Below are positions 48,905-61,739 of a stretch of DNA of 64,000 nucleotides, one piece after another. This DNA is from Phymorhynchus buccinoides (taxonomy: Eukaryota > Mollusca > Gastropoda > Neogastropoda > Raphitomidae): the NCBI GenBank assembly GCA_017654935.2, contig CM065698.1:46964052-47028051 (forward strand), read 5' to 3'. Every line of letters starts with the position of its first letter. Position 1 is the stretch's first letter. A model generated the notes under the pieces. The model saw only the letters and a program-made list of their open reading frames with translations, was not told where the DNA came from and did not search any database. The position numbers were made by a program, and so were the translations under genes.

Positions 48905-49700
48905 TTGTGGTACCTTGGTTGTGGTACCTTGGCAGAAAGGAGGTTGTTATTTTTTGGTAATAATGTTGTGTTACGTTTCGGTACCTTGGTAGAAAGTAGG
49001 TTATTTTCGGTACCTTGGTAGAAAGTAGGTTATTTTTGGTACCTTGGTAGAAAGTAGGTTATTTTTGGTAACTTGGTAGAAAGTAATTATTTTTGGTAAC
49101 TTGGCAGAAAGTAGGTTTTTTTGGTAACTTGGTAGAAAGTAGGTTATTTTTGGTAACTTGGTAAAAAGTAGGTTATTTTTGGTAACTTGGTAGAAAGTAG
49201 GTTATTTTTGGTAACTTGGTAAAAAGTAGGTTATTTTTGGTAACTTGGTAAAAAGTAGTTATTTTTGGTAACTTGGTAGAAAGTAGGTTTTTTGGGTAAC
49301 TTGGTAGAAAGTAGGTTATTTTTGGTAGAAAGTAGTTTTTTTGGTAACTTGGTAGAAAGTAGTTTTTTTTGGTAACTTGGTAGAAAGTAGTTTTTTTTGG
49401 TAACTTGGTAGAAAGTAGGTTATTTTTGGTAACTTGGTAGAAAGTAGGTTATTTTTGGTAACTTGGTAGAAAGTAGGTTATTTTTGGTAACTTGGTAGAA
49501 AGTAAGTTATTTTTGGTAGAAAGTAGGGTTTTTTGGTAGAAAGTAGGTTATTTTTGGTAATAATGGTTTTTTTTATTACCTTTCGGTGACTTGGTAGAAA
49601 GTAAGTTTTTTTTGGTAACTTGGTAGAAAGGAGGTTTTATTGGTAATAATGTTGTTTTTGTTACCTTTCGGTGACTTGGTAGAAAGTAGGTTATTTCATC
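48905..49700. repeat. 29-bp tandem array, about 27 diverged copies
   Basis: Unit about GGTAACTTGGTAGAAAGTAG plus GTTATTTTT, with unit lengths varying in the T runs. The ends carry a longer GTTACCTTTCGGTGACTTGG form. Confidence 0.93.
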
Positions 49701-50049
49701 ATTATTTTTTAGGATTGAAAATTACTATAAAAAATGTAATCTTCCATTAGGAAAGTAGTGAAGCATGGTACTGTTAACAGAGTTATTCTGCCCTCTTATG
49801 TTTGCTACATTAATATTAACAATCCATTTGGGTAGCCTTTTTATACATTTCTGTGTTGCATAATTACTGTAAATCTTGTTATTGTACGTCTGTATTGTCA
49901 TTCATTTTTGTAGAAATAAACTATAATGGCGTGCATTTCTTTCCTTTCCTTATCTAGCGAAGCAAGTATAGCATGATACTGTAAATAGTGTAAATTACCA
50001 ACTGTGTAATCTTGCCCGTTGAATTGCTAATGAAATCAAAAACCGTCCA

Positions 50050-50525
50050 TTGGTGCGCCCAAAATAATATTCTATCCAGCTTCCCTTTGTACCCATCACA
50101 TCCTCCATGTTAATTTTTAAATTTATATTTTTATCTGTAAAAAAAACCAAAAACTCATCTCGATTTTTTGAGTTAGATACATAGTCAGCTCTCTCATATT
50201 TCCCGCCACCTTCCACCAAAAGCTCGTATCTCTAACGACTTTGTATCTGGGGTAAATGAGGTTGTGAAAATAGAAGAAAAACTTAAGTCCCAAACTCAGA
50301 TCTAGTTAAGGACGAAAACCTTGTTTCTTCGTTCTTTTCAAGTCTAAAAAAAATTGTTTTAAGTAATTTTAACGAAATACAGGACTGAACTCACAATGTC
50401 TTGAACAACATATTCATAATAATTAATCAATTGTGGTCAACGCGGTTAATGTTTAATAGTTTTAATTCATTTTTCTCAAAATTACCAAAATTGAGATACA
50501 AGCTTTTTGAATTTCACCGACGATA
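50050..50525 (-). repeat. interspersed repeat F (copy 2, reversed)
   Basis: Inverse of 26385-26775 (CTTCCACCAAAAGCTCGTAT; GTTCTTTTCAAGTCTAAAAA). Confidence 0.75.
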
Positions 50526-50754
50526 TGAAGACATCGACTTATGTGAAGATGTGTGTTTTTTTGTTTGTAGGTTTGTTAATTCCCATTCTTTGATAGTTGT
50601 TGTTTTGATAACCACATTCTTTATTTTTTTGTGGTGATGATATGAAAGAGTGAATGTGCATTGATATGAGCACATGTGTCTCTAGGTAAGACTACATTGC
50701 ATGGCTTTTTTTTTTTTTTCATCATGTTTAGATCCTTTTACACTAGTTCACCAT

Positions 50755-50825
50755 CCAGAACAGCAACTACCCCCTCCGCTATCTGGCCGTCAGAATTTGG
50801 AAATGCAGACTAGCATACGTGTATT
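50755..50825 (+). repeat. interspersed repeat G fragment
   Basis: CCCCCTCCGCTATCTGGCCG, diverged copy of the 2338 fragment. Confidence 0.6.
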
Positions 50826-51335
50826 GCTAGTGTCAAGTCAAGTGAAAGTCAAAGTCAAAATTATTCTCTCGTTTTAGAGAAATTACTGTGTGGTCTCATA
50901 CAAGCACAGTACAAACAAGGAAACACATGCAAAAAAACAAAACTAAGAAAAAGAAAGGACAGCCAATCATGATTCACAAAAAGTTGGACATTATTTGAAG
51001 TCCATGCAAGCATCCTTCTCAGCACATTGAAAACCGCCCTCTGTGTAAGGGGCTGTGTCTGTGTGCGAACTGCCATTTTCAGATGTTTGTCTCTTTGGAA
51101 TGTTGTTTTATTTTGGTGAGAGCGCTGCTTTGGTATGAATCATTTTACATTGCGAGGGCTTACTATTTTGCCTTGCGGAATCTTAGTCAAAGGAGAGTGT
51201 ATTCTTGACAAGTTTAATCTTTGTTTTGTGTCATGCGTGAACGATTATGTATTCTCATTAATTACATTTTGGAGGGTTCTCTTGTGTTGAAAAAAAAAGA
51301 AAAAAAAGTAACAGACTGCAACGTCACTGGAGCAT

Positions 51336-51455
51336 ACAACAAACAAACAACTACATGACAAGTGTAAAGTGTCGTTATTTTATTCACAAGAGACAAAACA
51401 ATTCTCTTGTGAATAAAATCACTTTACACTTGTGTAGTTTGTTTGTTGTCTCTTG
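51336..51455. repeat. 120-bp palindrome
   Basis: ACAACAAACAAACAACTACA with AAGTGTAAAGTG and ATTTTATTCACAAGAG is inverted after a short loop as CTCTTGTGAATAAAAT, CACTTTACACTT and TAGTTTGTTTGTTGT. Confidence 0.9.
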
Positions 51456-52021
51456 TGTTAATTCTTTTTTTTTTATGAATAAGGTTTGTCTATTAATGCG
51501 TCACAATTTCTGTATATTTTCCATTATGTGTCAATATTTTCTGACATAGTAAGTTTGCTACTGTTCAGGTGTTTAGGTATTACAAGCATCTGTTGCGAGC
51601 ATTTGTACAAGTTAGTTATTTGTCATTTATGAGCGTTTTCGCTGGTAGATTTTTTGGTGATTTTTTTTTAAAAGTGAGGTCGATGCTTACAGTTTATGTA
51701 AAGAAAGCATTTGTTCGGTGGCATGTTAATGTAGGTTTAGCCTTTTTTGTTTAAATTTGTGAATCAAACTTACCACCTGAAAAAACAAAAACGTGAAGAA
51801 TTTTGTAAAATTGGATCTGCCTTGTGTGCATTTTTGCTTCATTCTATTGAATTGAATACTGTGTGCATATACTGCACTCGTCTGTAGTACTGATGTGTGC
51901 ATAATGTCTATTGCATTGACTACTGTTTAGTAAGCTTGTCTTTAGTGCGTGTCAGTGTAAAAGAAGTTTGTTCTGGTATTTTCCACCAGCGATCTACGCT
52001 TGCTAACTGTTCCTCATTGAT

Positions 52022-52290
52022 AGTTGACCCCCAGATTATTTAAATTTGTATAGGTCACAACGCGTAACGAATAGATTTAGAGGACGTTCATCTGTGCGTG
52101 ACCCCACTGATTTGAATCTCCACAGGTCACAGCAGATTTGCATAGGATTGCTCATTGTCGGTGCAAGATCTAGTGATTTAACATGTGTTAAAGTCGTGGA
52201 AGAGAGATTGATTTGATGTTTTTCAATGCTTGATCCCACCTTATTTAAATCTGCTAAGGTCATAGCAAGGTTTGAGTATTTCATCAGTGC
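52022..52290. repeat. three diverged tandem units
   Basis: GACCCC..TTATTTAAATTTG..AGGTCACA-like segments at 52022, 52097 and 52228. Spacing 75 and 131 bases, weakly conserved. Confidence 0.5.
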
Positions 52291-52446
52291 ATGACTAATT
52301 AAGATTGTATTTGCTGAACTTTAAAGATTGGAGGAAAAAAAACACCACAAAGAAAACTCAAGTAATTCGTCTGTTTGCTGACAGTCCCAATATTTTACCT
52401 TTGACCTTAGCTGCTCATTTTGAACATACAAGTGGGTAATCGTTAA

Positions 52447-52655
52447 CCCTTTCACTGCCAATGTCGCATTTTTGCACCACAGCATCAAACCAGGGCCCAT
52501 TATATGAAGACCCTATTTTCGTAATTTTGGGAGGTAAGGATATGCCTAATGTTATATATGTCACAGAGGAAATTGCAATATTGTAGGTCTTTTTTTTTCT
52601 ATCCAGGTAAGTTTAATGGTATTTTAGGGATGAAAAACGGGTGGCAGCGAAAGGG
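52447..52655. mobile_element. piggyBac-like MITE family A (reversed, intergenic)
   Basis: TTAA at 52443-52446 and 52656-52659; starts CCCTTTCACTGCCAATGTCG and ends GTGGCAGCGAAAGGG. Confidence 0.88.
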
Positions 52656-52879
52656 TTAAAGAAAAAATGCGGAAAGGCAATCTGAATGGGTAAGGAATAA
52701 AAAACAAGTTTTATATATATTTATTATTTTTTTCATTTTCAGGAATGGCAGGGAAGGGTGGGGGAATACTAAATTGGGAGGGTGGAGATGGATTGACAGA
52801 GATGATCTGGGGGTTTTAATGTTAAAACAAGGGTTTGATTTTCTAAAATTGTCATTCGGTTGGAACAAAAGCATATCAC

Positions 52880-53357
52880 CAGACTTGTTTACCCTCCCGG
52901 TTTTGCCGGAATTATCCCGTGAATTTGCAAAAATTCTGGGTAAAATAATAAATTCCGGGTGAACGCTGAAAATCCTGGGATTTCGAAAAAACGTCTATTA
53001 TTTGTTTTCGTTTGTATGACAAGACGCAAGGGTTGTAGTTTTGTGCCAAACATGTTGTCAGGCAAGTCAACTGCAGGCGGCAAGCGCCAGAAATCTTCGA
53101 CAAATGACAGCAGTAATAGGGTGAAACGGTCAAAAGTGAAGCAGAAGTTTTCTCAAAAGTATTTGAAAGTGCCAGGAATAACAAGTTCGCGTTTGGGAGA
53201 CGAGCATGCACACTGCAAGTACTGCAACGTGGACTTCAAAATTTCGCATGGCGGCATAAGCGACATTGCGATGTGAATTCTGGTTTTTTTCTCTCTCAAA
53301 TTCCGGGGTTTTCTGTGGCAAATTCCAGGTTGTTCATTATAAGGGTAAACAGGTCTG
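52880..53357 (+). mobile_element. family D-type element carrying a zinc-finger start
   Basis: Ends CAGACTTGTTTACCC and GGGTAAACAGGTCTG with TATCAC duplicated on both sides (52874-52879, 53358-53363), a perfect 6-bp duplication. An ORF from 53052 encodes a Lys-rich start, KFSQKYLK, then HAHCKYCNVDFKISHGG, a CxxC half finger, and stops at 53276. Looks like the 5' exon of a transposon-related zinc-finger gene. Confidence 0.83.
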
Positions 53358-53523
53358 TATCACAATGTTATTACAAACATAATTTAAGCATAATAATTTG
53401 TACACATTTTTGAATGTGCACATTTGTAAAATTTACAAACACAAGCATATGTTCAGACTTACACATATGCTGGCATAAACACAGACAACCATTCATTTGT
53501 TTATTCATTCATCCGGGCTTTCA

Positions 53524-53655
<132 letters not shown>

Positions 53656-53989
53656 ATCTACATGCAATAGCATTGAAAACTTATCCTTTATTGTATGTGC
53701 ATAAAGCTTTCTTTATTGTATGTGCATAAAGCTTTCTAAAGTATTCTTGGAAACGCTTGGCTAAACCGATTCAAAGATCCACGTTTTAAAACATTGTGAA
53801 TTATCCTACAAAAGTTGAAAAGAAAATAGGAAACAAGTAAAAAAGATCTATGATATATGTAGTTAGATATGATGGAATCTTTTTTTAAGTGCTGCAGTTT
53901 CTGTAAGGAGGTTGTGTGCTTTTTTAGGCGATTTCTATGGTGCTAAAAATAAAGATATTTTTACCTTTTCAGCGCACCAGTCTGTGTGT

Positions 53990-54460
53990 GGGTTTGAAAC
54001 CGTTTTGTGGCGAGTCTGTGGTCCGTTCTTGTCTTGTTGTTGACATACCCTGGCTAAAAGACTCCAGGGATCATCTCAACAGCTGACACACTATGGTACA
54101 AATGCATCAGTTAGGGATGAGAACATTACGTGTGTGACCGTTTTTTATTATTAACCGTTTTGTGGCGAGTCTGTGGTCTGTTCTTGTCTTGTTGACGAAA
54201 CCCTGGCTAAAAGACTCCAGGGATCATCTCAACAGCTGACACTATGGTACAAATGCATCAGTTAGGGATGAGAACATTACGTGTGTGACCGTTTTTTATT
54301 ATTAACCGTTTTGTGGCGAGTCTGTGGTCTGTTCTTGTCTTGTTGACGAAACCCTGGCTAAAAGACTCCAGGGATCATCCCAACAGCTGAAACACTATGG
54401 TACAAATGCATCAGCTAGGGATGAGAACATTTTAATATTATGTGTGTGACCGTTTTTGAT
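53990..54460. repeat. about 155-bp tandem repeat, 3 copies
   Basis: ACCGTTTTGTGGCGAGTCTG at 53999, 54154 and 54306; each unit continues AAAAGACTCCAGGGATCATC and ATGCATCAGTTAGGGATGAG. Confidence 0.94.
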
Positions 54461-54609
54461 TACCCCGCAGCATGGGCAGCCACACTCCATCTTCGGGGAT
54501 CGATGTTCTTGTCTTGAAAAAAAAAATCTCTTTGGAGAGGTGAATGTAAGGGCCTGTGCATATTAAATCCGCAACCTGCAAGTTTGGTGTGGAGACCCCA
54601 TTCACTTAC

Positions 54610-54996
54610 CTCATTCAAGTCGTTCTGGCCATATATGTCCGGAATTAATAGATAGCTGTCAATTTGATGCATTTGCTTCAAGGGAAGGAAATCTGTGCGC
54701 ACCATACCTTGGTCACTTCTAAACTCGCTTCACTCCCTTAGACCATAATTTTGCCCCTGACTTTGTTTTTGTAGTGGTTTCTTGTGGGGAAACCAATCAG
54801 TGTGGAGAGTTTTTCTATATAAAGTCTACATATAAAAAGTCAGATCTACCACTTCCCTATGTCTAAACCTGAAGTAAAAACCTGTAATCTTCTTTCATTT
54901 CTCTTTTTGTTTATGTATGTTTTGTTTGTGTGCATGGCTGGAGTGATTTGTGAGTTTTTATAATAATCCAAAATCATTGTGATGCGAATGAGTTAA
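54610..54996 (-). mobile_element. family C MITE (reversed)
   Basis: Carries CTCATTCAAGTCGTTCTGG, ATATGTCCGGAATTAATAG and, at the far end, TGATGCGAATGAGTTAA. The left TTAA is changed to TTAC. Confidence 0.8.
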
Positions 54997-55169
54997 ATAA
55001 GGAATAAGCGGACGGGGAAACCCATACGCAATCTCATCCGCTAATATAGGTGTATGAGGTTTCCATACAGAACTTGGGGATTATAGATAGAATGTGCATA
55101 TCTGGGAACGAAGAAGAAGAAGAAGAATGTGTATAGGCCCTGAGAGAGAGAGAGACCAGGCACACAAAC

Positions 55170-55241
55170 TCCCTCCACCATTTACAACACACAGACACAC
55201 ACACATACATTCACACACACACACAAGCACACACACACAAG

Positions 55242-55281
<40 letters not shown>

Positions 55282-55282
55282 T
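55170..55282. repeat. (CA)n microsatellite
   Basis: CA repeats with TT and GAG interruptions; another short C/CA tract at 55360-55394. Confidence 0.93.
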
Positions 55283-55494
55283 TGCTTGATGTAAAAAAAA
55301 GAAGCAAATTGTAATTGCTTATTCAGTGTTCCATCTGAAATTATTCTTGGCTTTCATACACCCCCCCCCCCCCACACACACACACACACACACAGAATGA
55401 GAGAGAGGGCTTAGTGAGCTTATTGCAAAAAAACATTGGCTGTTTTATTCATGAAGCCCGTTACTGGCAGTCGCATCTGAGCTGGTTTGCCCAT

Positions 55495-55710
55495 GCATAC
55501 AAAGTACGCCATTCCGTCGTTTCCGACTATGACTGCCAGATAGCAGAGGGGGCAGCAGCTGCTGTTATGGATGGCTGGGCTAGAATCAACAGAATGTGTT
55601 TATAGTGGAGATGTCCTGACCAGGGTACATCCCCACTCCCATGGCCAAAATTATTTAAGGACAGCTGGCGTTGACGGTTGGTGAAGGTCCCCAAAGGCCA
55701 ACCCATTTGG
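55495..55710 (-). repeat. interspersed repeat G (longest copy)
   Basis: GTCGTTTCCGACTATGACTG, GATAGCAGAGGGGGCAGCAG, AGGGTACATCCCCACTCCC and GGTGAAGGTCCCCAAAGGCC in one unit of about 215 bp. The opposite strand is at 59391-59520 and 61553-61735. Confidence 0.82.
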
Positions 55711-56502
55711 CTGAAGCAGTAAGAGACAATGCAGATACCCTCTAGTTCGAGTCATAATCTTCCACAGGCATCTTCTTCTTCTGTGGTGGTGACCAACTTC
55801 TTTATACAGAAGTAACTGTACACACTTTAGGGGGTGACCATAGAAAAAGAAGCGGAAGAGGGAAAGAGAGAAAAGAGCACACACATTACATTATCAGTTT
55901 TCCAAGAAAGGGCTACACACATCACCCTATTAGATTTACTTGGGTTCAGCTTCAATATCTAGGGTACAATCAGGAGTAGCAAACAAAATAAAAACCTGGT
56001 TCCGGGCTGGGGAGGGGAGGACTACAGGGAGCTGCCGGCAGCTACTTATTTTCAAGTTTGCCCCCAGCAAGCTGGGAACTAGCCGACACTAGGCACTCCA
56101 TAAGGCAATGCCCATGCCCCAACCAAAAGGACAAACAAGACAAACAATTAGATCCCTAACTATTGGGGTAAAAAATACTTGGGGATGAGGGTGAAGGGAC
56201 TAGGGTAGGGGCGCTTGTTGCAGGTTTCAGTGCTGGGTTGAGGCTGTGAGCTCAGCTGACGCTGGCTCTCCTCCAGGGTCTGGGATGTTGGTCCAGTTCA
56301 GGTGGCGTTGAAGCCTGGGTTCCCACAAGTCCTGGGAAATTTGAAAAGTCCTGGAACACTAGCAAGGCCTTTTTCAGGGCTTGAAGTGCTGTAAAAACAG
56401 CACAAGCCCTATTCCTGGAAAAGTCCAGGAATTATTTTAATCTGCTAGCCAGGGCCTGTATTCATAATGAGACTTGTCATCATATCTTAATTAAAAGTCC
56501 TA

Positions 56503-56507
<5 letters not shown>

Positions 56508-56593
<86 letters not shown>

Positions 56594-56598
56594 ACAGT
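56508..56598. repeat. (CT)n/(CA)n microsatellite
   Basis: CT then CA blocks, cutting into a single arm of the 21051-type palindromic element (GGGCCTGTATTCATAATGAG). Confidence 0.93.
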
Positions 56599-57160
56599 GC
56601 AAGTGTCACACGACCACCATCTGTGACAAAAAGATTCACTATAAAGTATAATTATATTCTTTTCATTTGTGTTAGTCAGTGACTGGACAAAACAATGCTA
56701 AGTAGGTTGATATTGACCGACACACTTCTGACACAAGTAGCCGCGCGCGCGCGCGTGTGTGTATGTGCACGTGTGTTTTCGATTTCCATAGAATGTGGGC
56801 CTACTTACAATAAGCAACCTATTTTTAGCATGCGCGTGTTGACACAGGGGAGATAAGCAAAAACGAAGAGCAGACGAAATATTATTGCGTCAGTGAAAGT
56901 ACGATGGAACTGAGTGCCCATGATGTTTGTGCCTGTGCATTATGTTAAGTTTTAGGCCTTGCGCAGTCCTTTAGACAGGAAAGCATGTGATGGTATGCAG
57001 AAGGAAAGAAGCGCGAGCAAGAATTTGTCATTGGTAGCTTGGTGATCGCTTTATGGAAGGAAAGTAAGTATTCGGTGTAGTGTGTGCTAACTGTGCTTGT
57101 GGGATTGTCGTCTGCGAGTAATAAGCTGTGTGTAAAATACAAGTCAGACGGAATGTGTGT

Positions 57161-57191
<31 letters not shown>

Positions 57192-57424
57192 ATGATACAC
57201 TAATCTGAGTAATGTGGAACTGAATTTTCGTGCACATTCCGTAGAGCTGCGTTGGTTAGGCCTATGACATTTCCCCCCAAAAGATCCTGTTGCCTGCCTA
57301 TCCGTCTGTCGGTCTGGTGACGAGTCTCTCTATCTCTGTGTTTGCGCGCGCGCGTGCGTCAGCTGTATTGTAGATAAAGACAGAGACATAATAGTCCCGA
57401 ATCCCCGCCAAATTCTGCATTTTT

Positions 57425-57800
57425 AACCCCCGAGCCGAAGGTTCGGGGAACTATTGTTTTTGTCTGGTCCGTCCGTCCGTCCGGCTATTCGTCCGTTTTT
57501 CTCAAAAACTATTCAGTCTATCATCATCATATTTGGTATGCTAGTTTGCCAAGATGCAAGCTATCCACTGATGTATTTAGTTTTACATTAAGGTCACTGT
57601 CGCGCCAGTTACGGGGTTCAAGCCCCGAAACACATAATCGCTAATATCTCGCGAAGTTTTGCATCTATTTTAATGCAGTTTTTTTCCACAACATTTGTTG
57701 ATGAATGGTCTATAACACAGTTGTCATTAATTTTTCTGTGCGCGCGTGTGCGCATGATCGCGCGCGCTCAAATCACGGGTCCGAACCCCAAGGCTATAAT
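57425..57800. repeat. probable retroelement fragment
   Basis: CCCCCGAGCCGAAGGTTCGG and CCGTCCGTCCGTCCGGC, then AAAAACTATTCAGTCTATC; the motif CTATTCAGT recurs near 57811. No coding domain recognised. Confidence 0.4.
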
Positions 57801-58756
57801 ATAAAAAAAACTATTCAGTTACGTGCTGTTTTCATGCGTTCGTATGTAGTTACGTGCTGTTTTTATGCGTTTTTATGTATGTGTACAGCCGACACATTCC
57901 GATTTCGGAGTAGCTCGGCGATGCTGCGAGGGGACTTTGCAGCCCCTCGGCGTTGCACTTGTTTCCTTTCAAATTCAAGTTCAACAGTAGGCCTACTGCT
58001 TTGCAATTCAGTTTTCCAGCAGCTTTCAAATAACCCTTTCACCTGCCTCAGTCGATTCGCCAATCATCTTCTTTTGAAATATATTCGAGTCACAGTCTAT
58101 GAAATAACTGCTTGAAGGTTGGATTTACGTCTAATTAGGCGTTGCCTCTTACTAGACAAATGTATCTTGAAGACTTGTGGTCTTCCCGGTTGAAGTAGAC
58201 AATGATGGGACAGGTGTCGTGACGGGGGGCAGCCGTCGTCGCTGATTCTGGAAAACGGCGCACACCCTTGAACATAGGGATGTGCTGTTTGTTTACTGGA
58301 TCGTTCGAACGGAATCCGAGTCGAGACTGTCCTAGATGCTAGAGTGGTTTCAGCATCCTGCATCGCGGTAGGAGACTAATCATTGTGAAACCACCAAAGG
58401 TTGTCCAGGGGCTCCTGTAGTCTGCATTCTTTGCGCGCTGGCTATGGTGAGCAGCCCTCTCCTCAAAGGCTGTCTTCAGGACCACCGGGCGACCTGCTCC
58501 ATACCGGCCAGTCGATGTTGTCAATCTGCCACTTTGCATCGGAATCAGCGCGCACAGAAGAAATAACTGAGGTGATGAGATTAGCGTCCAATTGGTCAGA
58601 GACCCTTTGGACGGGGAAATAACTCAGTCTATAGATACAAATATATATAAGTGTACTATTATTATTATTATTATTATACCCTCTGTATTTATAACCCCCC
58701 CCCCCTCCTCTTGATCTTTCCCCACCTCATCCTCCATGTTAACAGCCAAGATATTA

Positions 58757-58972
58757 GGGGAAGACGGGGTAAAAAGCGCATGGGCGGGTAAGAAGCCCAC
58801 CCCAATTATCTCATGAAATAAAGAAAATTTCAGTCAAATTTGCCCATGAGACGAATGCTAGACATTAACGCTCGTCTCATGGGCAAAATGAGACTGAAAT
58901 TTGCTTCATTTCATGAGATAATTGGGGTGGGCTTCTTACCCGCCCATGGGCCTTTTACCCCGTCTTACTATA
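58757..58972. mobile_element. 216-bp foldback element
   Basis: Arms of about 90 bp: GGGGAAGACGGGGTAAAAAG .. CCCACCCCAATTATCTCATG, inverted at CATGAGATAATTGGGGTGGG .. CTTTTACCCCGTCTTA. The inner part is also inverted (TTTGCCCATGAGACGA and TCGTCTCATGGGCAAA). Confidence 0.9.
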
Positions 58973-59390
58973 GTGAAACATTTGTTGTGGAAGATTATGA
59001 AGCTGGAAATCCACATCCCCGTTTTTTTCTGACGGCACGGCAGCTTTTTTGTAGTTGTCGTCCTTGGTTCCGTAGGGCCTACGTGACAAAACCAGAAGTT
59101 CTGAATCCATCCAAACGGAAACGGAACGGCGCCTTTTCTGTTTGAAAGAGATGGTACCCTACCTATCCGATCACGACCTTGACCGAAATCCCCCCTTTCC
59201 ATAGCTGACCGTCGAGGAATTTTTTCTTCTCAGATTTCTTGGTGACACGGTCCCTATTTCGTGGGACGGCAACGGCAGAATTCGTCCCGAAAACCTCTGC
59301 TGACGGTACCGGTGACTTGCCATTGCCGTTTCGTGTCTTATGGATTCAAGCAGTAGAAATTTAGTTTGAGCGAATAATACGACATGTGGG

Positions 59391-59520
59391 TTGGTTGGCC
59401 TTTGGGGACCTTCCCCAACGCCAACAGTCTTCATATGCAAAAAGAAAGTTTAGCCCTGCTTGCCGGAATAGCAGCTGCCTTCTCCACTATCTGGCAGTCA
59501 CAGGCAAAAACACCAGATGT
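59391..59520 (+). repeat. interspersed repeat G (copy)
   Basis: GGTTGGCCTTTGGGGACCTT and CACTATCTGGCAGTCACAGG; followed by a (CA)n/(CGCA)n tract (59532-59635). Confidence 0.78.
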
Positions 59521-59556
59521 TAGACCTATGCACGCGCACACACGCACACGCGCGCA

Positions 59557-59599
<43 letters not shown>

Positions 59600-59639
59600 G
59601 CACGCACACACGCACACGCACACACACACACACACATGA

Positions 59640-60500
59640 AAGCCGGTGAGCTGACTGTAACCAGACAGACAATTAAATAATAATGTTAAAAACCCAGTTA
59701 ATGTCAAAGTCAAGAGTTCTGACAAGGTCGTTTTAGGGTCAAATCGATCAGGTCAAAGTGTGTGAGTGTATGTGTGTGCGTGCGAGTGTGTGTGTGTATG
59801 CGTGCGTGCGTACGCGTGTGCATGCGTGCGTGCATGCGTAGGTCCAAGGCTTTAATATTATCAGCCACAATAACGTTTAGAATTTTGGTGATTAGCCTAA
59901 AACTGGAAGAAAGAAAAAAGAAGCAAAAAGCATCCTAGCAATTTGAAATGTATAGTACACCCTATCAACGATAGCGTTTAACACAAAAACAATAACTGAA
60001 GAAATATGTCTAACATGATATTAACACTTAAAATGTTTAGAGGGCCTGTTTCTCAATTAGAAGAAATAATGAATAATGTCAGCTTCTTTCTGATACTGTA
60101 TCAAAGAAGGCTGATGGTGATGGTGGTAGGAGGGTGGGGTGGGGGTGGAAGGTGAAATTTGAATTCAAATTGTGTTTACTGCATAAGCTTACACGATAAG
60201 TTTACAACATTTAGAAAACTGCATACCGTAACTACTTCATCGTTTTAAAACCGTAACGGTTAAATATTGAAAAGTAAATTACTATGATACAGCAGTAGCA
60301 GCAGGTGGCGACAGCTTACATGAGGTGGGATCAGATGGTTTTAACACCTGTGTTACGGACTTGAAAACTCAGTGAATGTGAGATGCCTTAGAATTTAGCA
60401 AAACGATAGACTTGTATGTGGGAGAGAGTGTGTATGCCCTATGATGGTTAGACCGAAGCAATGATAAAATTATAATACCTTGAATAATTCCTTTTCTCCT
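59640..60500. other. intergenic, no gene seen
   Basis: TG/TGCG-rich stretch at 59757-59840; otherwise AT-rich sequence without a supportable feature. Confidence 0.6.
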
Positions 60501-60524
60501 TGCATTACATGCATGTACCGTCAC

Positions 60525-60952
<428 letters not shown>

Positions 60953-61552
60953 TGCAGACAAACACCCACTGAGGTCGCTGTGTCAAACCAGAAACTGATA
61001 TCTGAGGTCAGCATTACACTACTCGGCTTATCGATTGTATTACTGACCTCTTTATGAACACATTATACCACAAAACACTACCAACCCCCCATGCACTGTA
61101 ATTTGGCTTGAAATGGCTTTATAGTTTAAAATGCCACTGTTAATAGTGGTGGATCCATAAAGGATGCCAGTGGTTCTCACCGTAATGGTGGGAGATAATA
61201 TTTGATCAAAGAAACCACAAACACCACTAACTGTGTATACTTTTTGAAGTTAGCTCTGTGCTATGAAAAGAATAAAATAAAAGTAAAAGATTGTGCTGGT
61301 TTACTTTTTGTCCCAATGGGGGACAGACAGTGTATGAGCATGGTACATAGAGAGATCTCTTTCGAATTATGGAATTCTCGTCAGTATGTATATCTGCTAA
61401 CAAACATTATCTTGTGGATCAACCCCAACATTTCTCGGTTAATTCCATTTTTCAGCTTTTGCCTTTCTTACCAAACATGAAGCTGTATTTTATGAACATT
61501 TTCAGCTAATTACATTTTCAGCATTTTACACTGGCTCTAGTGCTGCAGCCAA

Positions 61553-61735
61553 TGGGATTGGTTGGCCTTTGGGGACCTTCCCCAACGCCAACTCTCGTCC
61601 TCATATCCCTTTGGCGGAGAGAGTGGGGATGTACCCTGGGCAAGGCTTCTCCACTGTAAACAAATTTTAGCCCAGCCCGCTGGAATAGCAGCTGGCCCCC
61701 TCTGCTATCTGGCAGTCATTGTCGGAAACGACAGA
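61553..61735 (+). repeat. interspersed repeat G (copy)
   Basis: GGTTGGCCTTTGGGGACCTT, GGGGATGTACCCTGGGCAAG, CCCCTCTGCTATCTGGCAGT and GTCGGAAACGACAG: the full family order in the + direction. Confidence 0.83.
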
Positions 61736-61739
61736 CAGA

